A stretch of DNA of 7,139 nucleotides from Oxalobacteraceae bacterium (lineage in GTDB: Bacteria; Pseudomonadota; Gammaproteobacteria; Burkholderiales; Burkholderiaceae_D), in assembly GCA_947487325.1 (NCBI GenBank), contig CANKWG010000119.1, forward strand, positions 1 to 7,139, in the 5' to 3' direction. The position numbers were made by a program, and so were the translations under genes. Shown here in pieces: positions 1-5,221 of the stretch. A model generated the notes under the pieces. It saw only the letters and a list, made by a program, of their open reading frames with translations. It had not been told where the DNA came from and searched no databases. Within the stretch, counting starts at the first letter, position 1; each line of letters begins with the position of its first letter.

Positions 1-683
1 GCATTTGCTGGAAGCGACTGTTGGATCTGATCGACCGGAGAATCAACAATGGGGCTGATAACTACTTGGCCAGTAGCTTTTGACAAAGCAGATCGATAAG
101 CATCACGGATCTGTGTATCGTTGGGATTTACTTCATGCTCTACCGAAATGGTTTTTCGGGAGTGTTCGTTTTCTGATTTAACGTAATTAATACCATGATC
201 TTGGGAGTTATCAACATTTGGCGTTCTCCAGCTGATAACGCTATCAGCTTTTACTTTAGATATGTTCGCATCGATTACACCAACCTTGCTATCCGAAACC
301 AACGGGGTCTTTAAAAATTTTTCGTTTTTTTCGTACTTAATTAAAACGGTTTTAATTTTTAATTTTTCTCTGAGTTCACCTACCGTCCAGTGCCCATTAT
401 CTAATATTGAACTGTCAAGTAGTTTTTGAATTTCCGGTCTTTCTTTTGAAAAATTATATAAATAATCGCGATTATTTTTTCTCTTTTGCTCCAGATTCTC
501 TTTGCTTTCGAAAATAAGTTGGCGCAATCCTTCGAAAAAGCCAACCTCCCGAAAAATTAAAACGCTTCCTTTATTTTCAGTAGTTTTTTCTTCATCAATC
601 TCGATACTCGAAAATCGACCAAATCCGCTGAGTGCGCTTCTAATATCTTCGCCAGACGCGTTTTTCTGTATTCGCACTTCCAT
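1..683 (-). CDS. Partial unrecognised protein; N-terminal module shared with the upstream gene, then a macro-domain-like stretch
   Basis: The frame is open from the ATG at 683-681 to the left edge, giving 227 full codons with no stop; the C-terminus lies outside the window. The start is supported by GGCGGTGAG ending four bases before the ATG. I do not recognise the family. Residues 13-108 align by hand to the 129-residue protein encoded just upstream (for example DIRSALSGFGRF here and SIQSEMSKLGDF there). Residues 134-150 (VGVIDANISKVKADSVI) resemble the first strand and loop of macro domains, whose usual form is GDIT-x-L-x-VDAIVNAAN. Residues 188-204 (NDTQIRDAYRSALSKAT) resemble the later macro helix with a CYRSAL-like core. 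The NAAN motif and the glycine-rich loop are absent, so ADP-ribose binding is doubtful. No signal peptide or membrane segment is seen. The gene is very AT-rich (14 of 60 G/C at 301-360), unlike the PDH genes, which suggests horizontal transfer. It is probably co-transcribed with the upstream gene, 59 bp away. That it is a real gene is fairly sure; its function is unknown. Confidence 0.75.
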   Translation of the reverse strand, partial: MEVRIQKNASGEDIRSALSGFGRFSSIEIDEEKTTENKGSVLIFREVGFFEGLRQLIFESKENLEQKRKNNRDYLYNFSKERPEIQKLLDSSILDNGHWTVGELREKLKIKTVLIKYEKNEKFLKTPLVSDSKVGVIDANISKVKADSVISWRTPNVDNSQDHGINYVKSENEHSRKTISVEHEVNPNDTQIRDAYRSALSKATGQVVISPIVDSPVDQIQQSLPAN

Positions 684-742
684 AAATCTCACCGCCAAAA
701 AAATTTTAAAATTTAATTCAGTAATTTATTATTTAAAATTTT
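684..742 (-). other. AT-rich gap between the two unrecognised genes
   Basis: These 59 bases are almost entirely A and T, with runs such as AAATTTTAAAATTTTTTT on the minus strand, and end in the GGCGGTGAG ribosome binding site of the downstream gene. I see no hairpin strong enough to be a terminator, so read-through from the 129-residue gene into the larger one is likely. Confidence 0.4.
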
Positions 743-1132
743 TCAAAATCCATGCTTTCGAACGTGCCAAAATATCGCTTCTTGCGTGGCCAAGTCGCTA
801 ATCTGTCCTTGAAAATCCCCATTTCCAGTAATGAGCGCTTCGCGGATATTTTGATAATCTCTATCTGAAGAATCGACACCTATTTTCTCGCATGCAGTCA
901 AAATTAGATTGAAAAGCGGTCTCGCTTGATCCACTTTCATATCATCTGACATAACCAGTCGTTTCAATTTGTCTTGCGGGCCGGAGTTTTTTACGTACAC
1001 AACTTCCACCCCATTTTCCATCGTGTGATATTGCGAGGGCGGCGAACGAAAATCGCCTAACTTACTCATTTCACTTTGAATAGATCCAAGATTCATATCC
1101 TCAGTGAGCCTTGCCACTTTCGCTAAATTCAT
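743..1132 (-). CDS. Small unrecognised protein, 129 aa, related to the N-terminus of its downstream neighbour
   Basis: A complete frame runs from the ATG at 1132-1130 to TGA at 745-743. GGAG lies five bases before the ATG, supporting this start. The protein looks soluble and mixed in charge, with no signal peptide, membrane segment or familiar catalytic motif. I do not recognise the family. Residues 17-78 align to residues 13-75 of the next gene with a single one-residue gap. Shared positions include I18, S20, S23, G26, F28, E39-N40, V44, G51, L56, L59, Q69 and R71. A looser match (N104-G105 with N96-G97) follows after a gap. The protein thus looks like the stand-alone form of a module that is fused to more sequence downstream. 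Base composition (23 of 60 G/C at 901-960) lies between the AT-rich neighbour and the PDH genes. It is probably the first gene of a two-gene unit. A chaperone, inhibitor or duplicated partner of the neighbour are all possible; none is shown. Confidence 0.7.
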   Translation of the reverse strand: MNLAKVARLTEDMNLGSIQSEMSKLGDFRSPPSQYHTMENGVEVVYVKNSGPQDKLKRLVMSDDMKVDQARPLFNLILTACEKIGVDSSDRDYQNIREALITGNGDFQGQISDLATQEAIFWHVRKHGF

Positions 1133-1184
1133 ATGCGCTCCGTAGATAGACTATTCCAAAGAATTCATGGGTAAGATGAATCTT

Positions 1185-1214
1185 CAGGAACCGACGTAAC
1201 GCATAGGGTTCCTG
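1185..1214. repeat. Perfect 8-bp inverted repeat, operator-like
   Basis: CAGGAACC at 1185-1192 and GGTTCCTG at 1207-1214 form a perfect inverted repeat around a 14-base spacer. It lies between the PDH terminator and the start of the 129-residue gene, ending about 50 bases before that ATG, where a regulator-binding site would be expected. No T-run follows, so it is not a terminator. I could not assign convincing -35 and -10 boxes around it, so the operator reading is inference. Confidence 0.4.
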
Positions 1215-1240
1215 TAACAACAGAAACTAGTACGTCCGGA

Positions 1241-1273
1241 AAGCAAAACGGCCTGCGCATTGGCAGGCCGTTT
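1241..1273 (-). terminator. Rho-independent terminator of the PDH operon
   Basis: AAACGGCCTGC (1246-1256) and GCAGGCCGTTT (1263-1273) pair perfectly over 11 bp around a six-base loop. On the minus strand the stem is followed by TTTTGCTTT, a broken U-tract. The stem begins 18 bases after the lpdA stop codon, exactly where the operon transcript should end. On the plus strand the trailing T-run is only three bases, so it should work mainly for minus-strand transcription. Confidence 0.88.
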
Positions 1274-1291
1274 GGTGGGGAATACTGAAGT

Positions 1292-3082
1292 TTATTTTTT
1301 CGGAATATACAAATCCGTAATACTCCCCAATCCCATCTCCGCCGCAAACATTGGCGTCTCGGACAAGGTCGGGTGGGCATGAATAGTCAGCGCCAGATCT
1401 TCCAGATCCGCGCCCATTTCCATCGCCAGTACAGTCTCGGCCAGCAGCTCACCAGCATTCACACCGACAATGCCGGCGCCGATAATGCGTTTGGTGGTTG
1501 GGTCCCATAGCAGCTTGGTCAGACCATCTTCACGACCCATTGCCAGCGCCCGACCGGAGGCAGCCCAGGGGAAGCTGGCTTTCTCGAACGGAATGCCTTT
1601 GGCTTTGGCTTCGGTTTCGGTAACACCCATCCAGGCAATCTCGGGATCGGTGTACGCCACGGAAGGAATCGTCATCGCATCAAATGCGACCTTGTGACCG
1701 GCGATGACTTCGGCCGCGACCTTGGCTTCATTGGTGGCTTTATGGGCCAGCATAGGATCGCCGCAGATATCACCGATGGCGAAGATGTGAGGTACGTTGG
1801 TGCGCTGCTGCTTGTCTGCTGGAATGAAGCCACGCTCGGTGACGATGACACCGGCTTTTTCGGCAGCGATGTCTTTGCCGTTTGGACGGCGGCCAACAGC
1901 CAGCAGCACCATGTCATACAACTGCGGTTCTTTCGGGGCGGCTTCGCCTTCGAAGGTGGCGAGCAGGCCGTTGGCGCGCGCTTCAAGCTTCGTGACTTTG
2001 GTCTTGAGCATGACTGCTTCGTAGCGTTTCTCGATACGCTTGTGCAGCGGCTTGACGATATCGCGGTCGGCAGCAGGGATCAGGCCATCGGCAAATTCGA
2101 CCACGCTGACTTTGGCACCGAGTGCGTCATAAACGCAGGCCATTTCCAAACCGATGATGCCACCACCAATGACCAACATGCGCTTGGGGATCTGACGCAG
2201 CTCGAGTGCGCCGGTGGAATCGATCAAACGCGGATCGTCATACGGGAAGCCCGGAATTTTTACAACGGATGAGCCGGCGGCAATGATCGCGTTTTTAAAT
2301 GCGACTGTCTTGCTGCCTTCGCTCGTTTCAACCACCAGCGTGTTCGATGAGGCAAACACACCCTTGCCGGTGATGACCTGAACCTTGCGTGCTTTGGCCA
2401 GACCGGATAAACCACCGGTGAGTTTTTTGATGATGCTTTCTTTCCAGCCGCGCAGCTTGGGCAGGTCGATCTGCGGCTGCGACAGGTTCACACCGAAGTG
2501 CGACATCTCTTCGGCTTCGGTAATGACTTTGGCAGCGTGCAGCAAAGCTTTAGATGGAATGCAGCCGACATTGAGGCAAACACCGCCGAGTGACGCGTAA
2601 CGTTCGACCAGTACGACTTTTTGCCCGAGATCGGCTGCACGGAAAGCAGCGGTGTATCCACCGGGGCCTGCACCCAGTACCAGGGTGTCGCATTCGATAT
2701 CGGCTTTGCCCGCGAAAGTGGCAGCAACCGGGGCGGCGGTTGTTGAGGTTGAGGCTGCTGGTGGTGCTTTTGATGCCGTGGCCGGCGTTGACGCTGCTGT
2801 CGCGGGTGCAGTTGCTGCAACTGGCGTTGTGCCTGCCGCAGCCTCAGTGACTTCGAGTATCAGGACGATTGAGCCTTCAGCGACCTTGTCGCCAATTTTT
2901 ACTTTGAGTTCTTTGACCACGCCGCCATGGCTGCTGGGAATTTCCATGCTGGCCTTGTCGGATTCGACCGTGATCAGCGATTGCTCGGGCTTGATGGTAT
3001 CGCCCAGCTTAACCAGTAACTCGATGACTTCGACTTCCTTGAAGTCGCCAATGTCAGGAACGTGAATTTCTATCGTGCTCAT
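1292..3082 (-). CDS. lpdA: Dihydrolipoyl dehydrogenase (E3 of the PDH complex) with an N-terminal lipoyl domain
   Basis: This flavoprotein reoxidises dihydrolipoyl arms of the PDH complex and passes electrons through a disulfide and FAD to NAD+. The 596 residues comprise a lipoyl domain (about 1-78, lipoyl lysine Lys43 in ESDKAS), an Ala/Thr/Pro-rich flexible linker (about 80-125) and the E3 fold. Visible E3 motifs are the FAD-binding GAGPGG (137-142), the redox pair Cys169/Cys174 in GGVCLNVGCIPSK, the NAD-binding GGGIIG (306-311), the second FAD-contact IGD (436-438) and the active-site HPTLSE with His570 and Glu575. All key residues are present. Canonical E3 is about 470 residues; the extra length is the lipoyl domain plus linker, as in Neisseria p64k. 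The start has GGAG seven bases upstream. It is the last operon gene, 103 bases after aceF and just before the terminator. Its lipoyl domain is nearly identical to that of AceF. Confidence 0.97.
   Translation of the reverse strand: MSTIEIHVPDIGDFKEVEVIELLVKLGDTIKPEQSLITVESDKASMEIPSSHGGVVKELKVKIGDKVAEGSIVLILEVTEAAAGTTPVAATAPATAASTPATASKAPPAASTSTTAAPVAATFAGKADIECDTLVLGAGPGGYTAAFRAADLGQKVVLVERYASLGGVCLNVGCIPSKALLHAAKVITEAEEMSHFGVNLSQPQIDLPKLRGWKESIIKKLTGGLSGLAKARKVQVITGKGVFASSNTLVVETSEGSKTVAFKNAIIAAGSSVVKIPGFPYDDPRLIDSTGALELRQIPKRMLVIGGGIIGLEMACVYDALGAKVSVVEFADGLIPAADRDIVKPLHKRIEKRYEAVMLKTKVTKLEARANGLLATFEGEAAPKEPQLYDMVLLAVGRRPNGKDIAAEKAGVIVTERGFIPADKQQRTNVPHIFAIGDICGDPMLAHKATNEAKVAAEVIAGHKVAFDAMTIPSVAYTDPEIAWMGVTETEAKAKGIPFEKASFPWAASGRALAMGREDGLTKLLWDPTTKRIIGAGIVGVNAGELLAETVLAMEMGADLEDLALTIHAHPTLSETPMFAAEMGLGSITDLYIPKK
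2849..3082 (-). repeat. Lipoyl-domain coding repeat, copy in lpdA
   Basis: The first 78 codons of lpdA are a direct repeat of the first 78 codons of aceF. The proteins differ at only about a dozen of these positions, and the DNA shares long exact blocks such as TTGAAGTCGCCAATGTCAGG (plus-strand reading). Similarity stops at the Ala-rich linkers. This marks a domain duplication kept similar by selection, recency or gene conversion. Confidence 0.85.
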
Positions 3083-3185
3083 GTCTGTACTCCATTATTT
3101 TTGCATGGCGAAACTGATCACCCGGCAAGGCAGCGCCGAACTTATGTCGAACTCTGCACCTGCTGCTACGCCTAGTTCGGGCGAC
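3083..3185 (-). other. aceF-lpdA intercistronic spacer with leader motif and alternative hairpins
   Basis: This 103-base gap contains no gene. It carries CAAAAATAAT at 3103-3094 and the lpdA ribosome binding site GGAG. AGTTCGG at 3174-3180 can pair perfectly with CCGAACT at 3136-3142 (7 bp), or its first six bases can pair with CGAACT at 3148-3153. The two hairpins would therefore exclude each other. There is no U-tract, so it is unlikely to be a terminator; a role in processing or in tuning E3 level is inference. Confidence 0.35.
3094..3103 (-). promoter_or_regulatory. CAAAAATA leader motif before lpdA
   Basis: CAAAAATAAT ends 11 bases before the lpdA ATG and runs directly into the GGAG ribosome binding site. 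It is identical over ten bases to the copy before the lipoyl-like gene. Confidence 0.35.
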
Positions 3186-4508
3186 TTACAGCAAAGTCTT
3201 GCGCATGTCTGCCAGCACTTCACCGAGATAAACGATGAAACGCGCACCCATGGCGCCATCGATGACGCGATGGTCATACGACAATGACAGCGGCATGATC
3301 AGGCGCGGTGCAAACTGCTTGCCATCCCAGACCGGCTGAATAGTCGACTTGGATAAACCAAGAATCGCCACTTCCGGTGCGTTGATGATCGGCGTGAATT
3401 TGGTACCGCCGATGCCGCCGAGCGATGAAATCGTGAAGCTTGCACCTTGCATGTCGGCCGGTTTGAGTTTACCGTCGCGCGCCTGCGCAGATAGCTCGCC
3501 CATTTCTTTGGCGATCTCGGCCACACCTTTTTTGTCGGCGTTTTTCACCACAGGCACGACCAGACCGTTTGGTGTGTCAGCAGCCAAGCCAATATGGTAG
3601 TAATGCTTGAGAATCAGGTTTTCGCCGTTAGCGTCCAGCGACGCATTAAATGCCGGGAATTTTTTCAACGCAGAAACGCTAGCCTTGATCACAAACGCCA
3701 GCATGGTGAGCTTGACGCCAGATTTCGCCAGCGATTCGTTGGCGCTCTTGCGGAATTCTTCCAGTTCAGTGATATCAGCATCATCGAACTGCGTCACATG
3801 CGGCATCATTACCCAGTTGCGATGCAAGTTCGGACCACTGATTTTCTTGATGCGCGAGAGTGGCTGCAATTCGGTTTCACCGAATTTGCTAAAGTCCAGC
3901 GATGGCCAGGGCAACAGCGACATGCCCATGCCACCACCACCACCGCCAGCCGCAGGCGCTGCGCTGCTGCCGGACATCACGCCTTTGACAAAACCCTGAA
4001 CATCTTCGAGCAGTATTCTGCCTTTAGGACCGGAGCCATTCACTCGCGACAGTTCAACACCCAGCTCGCGCGCGAATTTGCGCACTGATGGCGAAGCATG
4101 CGACTTTTGTCCATTGCTATTAGCGGCAGCCACTGCGGCAGGTGCTGTGCTCACGGATGCTGGCTGCGGTGCGGGGGTTGGTACGGGCGTTGGTGCTGAC
4201 TGCGCTGCCGATGTCGCTGCCAGCGCTGCTGGTGCTGAAGCTGGTGCCGGCGCAGTTGCAGCGGCAGACGCATCCGCTTCCAACATCAGAATCAGTGAAC
4301 CCTCGGTGACCTTGTCACCTATCTTCACTTTCAATTCTTTGACGACCCCCGCGTGGCTGCTGGGAATCTCCATGCTGGCCTTGTCAGATTCGACCGTAAT
4401 CAGCGACTGTTCAGCTTTGACGGTATCGCCCGGTTTGACGAGCAGCTCGATGACTTCGACTTCTTTGAAGTCGCCAATGTCAGGTACTTTGATTTCTACT
4501 TGACTCAT
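3186..4508 (-). CDS. aceF: Dihydrolipoyllysine acetyltransferase (E2 of the PDH complex), single lipoyl domain
   Basis: E2 forms the core of the PDH complex and transfers acetyl groups from the lipoyl arm to CoA. The 440 residues comprise one lipoyl domain (about 1-78, Lys43 in ESDKAS), an Ala/Pro-rich linker (80-132), a peripheral-subunit-binding domain (about 137-176, with SPSVRKFARELGVELSRV and GSGPKGRI), a Gly-rich stretch (187-195), and the catalytic domain (about 205-440) ending in the active-site YDHRVIDG with His413 and Asp417. It is intact. It is short for the family because it has one lipoyl domain, whereas E. coli AceF has three and many betaproteobacterial E2 proteins have two. 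The ATG has GGAG seven bases upstream, and the lipoyl fold begins at residue 2, which fixes the start. It lies 74 bases after the lipoyl-like gene. The missing arms may relate to that gene and to the lipoyl domain on LpdA; this link is inference. Confidence 0.97.
   Translation of the reverse strand: MSQVEIKVPDIGDFKEVEVIELLVKPGDTVKAEQSLITVESDKASMEIPSSHAGVVKELKVKIGDKVTEGSLILMLEADASAAATAPAPASAPAALAATSAAQSAPTPVPTPAPQPASVSTAPAAVAAANSNGQKSHASPSVRKFARELGVELSRVNGSGPKGRILLEDVQGFVKGVMSGSSAAPAAGGGGGGMGMSLLPWPSLDFSKFGETELQPLSRIKKISGPNLHRNWVMMPHVTQFDDADITELEEFRKSANESLAKSGVKLTMLAFVIKASVSALKKFPAFNASLDANGENLILKHYYHIGLAADTPNGLVVPVVKNADKKGVAEIAKEMGELSAQARDGKLKPADMQGASFTISSLGGIGGTKFTPIINAPEVAILGLSKSTIQPVWDGKQFAPRLIMPLSLSYDHRVIDGAMGARFIVYLGEVLADMRKTLL
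4275..4508 (-). repeat. Lipoyl-domain coding repeat, copy in aceF
   Basis: This partner of the lpdA copy lies about 1.4 kb away in the same orientation. It begins at the start codon and ends where the linker starts, so the duplicated unit corresponds to one structural domain. Confidence 0.85.
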
Positions 4509-4573
4509 GCTGTTGCTCCGCTTTTCCTATTTTTGTAAACAGTCGCTGCCATGACGACTAAATCGTCATTCAT
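4505..4573 (-). other. Possible 22-codon leader ORF overlapping the aceF start, with a hairpin
   Basis: An ATG at 4573-4571 opens a 22-codon frame (beginning MNDDLVVMAATVYKNRK) whose TGA at 4507-4505 overlaps the aceF ATG as ATGA, a layout often used for translational coupling. The 5' part of this frame contains a perfect 7-bp hairpin, ATGACGA (4551-4557) with TCGTCAT (4563-4569), around a five-base loop. No convincing ribosome binding site precedes the small ORF, and aceF has its own GGAG. A frame of this length arises easily by chance, so this is a weak call. Confidence 0.2.
4526..4535 (-). promoter_or_regulatory. CAAAAATA leader motif before aceF
   Basis: CAAAAATAGG ends 17 bases before the aceF ATG, upstream of the GGAG ribosome binding site. 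It is the second of three copies, all preceding genes that begin with a lipoyl domain. Confidence 0.35.
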
Positions 4574-4582
4574 CTAGCCATG

Positions 4583-5101
4583 CTATGCAGCGTCTTGTGT
4601 TTCTTCAATCATCAGAATAATGCCACCCGGAGAAATCCGGTCACGCAGTTTTACCTTCATCTCACGTACAACACCGGTGTATTCACTCGGCACCTCAACG
4701 AGAAACTCGTCCGCTTCCAAAGTGACCAGTGACTGTCCGCGCTGCACTTTGTCACCCACACGCACCAGCAATTCAATTACCTTAAGCGAGATAAGATTGC
4801 GAAAATCTCCAATGACCGGCACTTTCGCCGGGACCAACTCGCTAGCGACAATGTCTTCTGCCGTTGGCTCGCGCAGCACGATGAGCGGTGATCCAGCGAT
4901 CAACTTGGCACCTGCCCTGATCTTGATTTCATGCACAACACCTGATTTTGGACTAGGTATCTCCATGGTCGCCATTTCGGTTTCAATGGTGATCATTGGC
5001 TGGTCGAAAGCAATATGCTGATTCGCTTGTATCAGCACGTCCGTAACAACCACCTCCCCAACATCGCCCATTTCCGGCATTTTGATTTCAAACAGCCGCA
5101 T
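4583..5101 (-). CDS. Tandem lipoyl-like protein lacking both lipoyl lysines
   Basis: The 172 residues are two lipoyl-type domains with almost nothing else. Domain 1 spans about 1-78 and domain 2 about 93-167, joined by a short linker without the usual Ala/Pro-rich character. Domain 1 aligns without gaps to AceF 1-50: IETEMATMEIPS against VESDKASMEIPS puts Met43 (codon 4975-4973) where lipoyl Lys43 should be. Domain 2 has VIGDF, VIELLVRVGDKV and LEADEFLVEVPS, so Glu132 (GAG, 4708-4706) takes the lysine place. Each change is one base from AAG. The conserved GVV turn remains in both. It cannot be biotinylated either, as no MKM motif is present. There is no E3-binding or catalytic domain. The start is clear: AGGGGG lies four to five bases before the ATG and the fold begins at residue 2. 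It lies between aceE and aceF and is surely co-transcribed. Possible roles are a structural or regulatory PDH subunit or a decoy domain binding E1 or lipoylation enzymes. It may also be an early-decaying remnant of lost E2 domains, though the frame and fold residues are intact. Confidence 0.9.
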   Translation of the reverse strand: MRLFEIKMPEMGDVGEVVVTDVLIQANQHIAFDQPMITIETEMATMEIPSPKSGVVHEIKIRAGAKLIAGSPLIVLREPTAEDIVASELVPAKVPVIGDFRNLISLKVIELLVRVGDKVQRGQSLVTLEADEFLVEVPSEYTGVVREMKVKLRDRISPGGIILMIEETQDAA

Positions 5102-5221
5102 AGCGCCCCCTGTTTATTATTTTTGATGCGACCCAATCGACAGCAACAGAAGTCAGGCGAGGCCATCGTTCAGTACCGCTAATTTTTTAATGAAATCAGG
5201 CAATAGTTCAATACCAGATCT
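5102..5221 (-). other. Spacer between aceE and the lipoyl-like gene
   Basis: This 120-base gap shows no strong hairpin with a U-tract, so transcription probably continues from aceE. Its 3' end holds the CAAAAATAAT motif and the AGGGGG ribosome binding site of the next gene. The aceE frame stays open for 22 codons after its TAA, which is within chance. Confidence 0.4.
5116..5125 (-). promoter_or_regulatory. CAAAAATA leader motif before the lipoyl-like gene
   Basis: CAAAAATAAT ends 14 bases before the ATG. The same C-A5-TA core recurs before aceF (4535-4526, CAAAAATAGG) and lpdA (3103-3094, CAAAAATAAT). The spacing suits an A/U-rich translation-enhancing element bound by ribosomal protein S1, or simply descent from one duplicated 5' segment. 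The function is inferred. Confidence 0.35.

Noticed and set aside
502..801. Plus-strand frame of 99 codons in the AT-rich region
   Set aside because: It overlaps the starts and ends of two minus-strand frames that have ribosome binding sites and mutual similarity; it has neither.
1187..1212. GGAACC as a hrp-box (HrpL-type) promoter for a secreted effector
   Set aside because: The required CCAC element about 15-16 bases downstream is missing on both strands.
1694..2272. Plus-strand frame of 192 codons opposite lpdA
   Set aside because: It lies wholly antisense to a gene with complete E3 motifs and shows no recognisable domain; such frames are common opposite GC-rich coding sequence.
3594..4088. 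Plus-strand frame of 164 codons opposite aceF
   Set aside because: It is antisense to the E2 catalytic and binding domains, and its composition mirrors aceF codon bias. It has no independent evidence.
4583..5101. Biotin carboxyl carrier protein as identity of the small two-domain gene
   Set aside because: There is no MKM biotinylation motif. Both domains match the lipoyl domains of the adjacent genes far better, including IGDF and the ExD-x4-E-x-PS pattern.
5153..5221. 22-codon in-frame extension after the aceE stop (possible stop-codon read-through)
   Set aside because: AceE already ends with the family's normal NPxx-type tail, and an open run of 22 codons is expected by chance about a third of the time.
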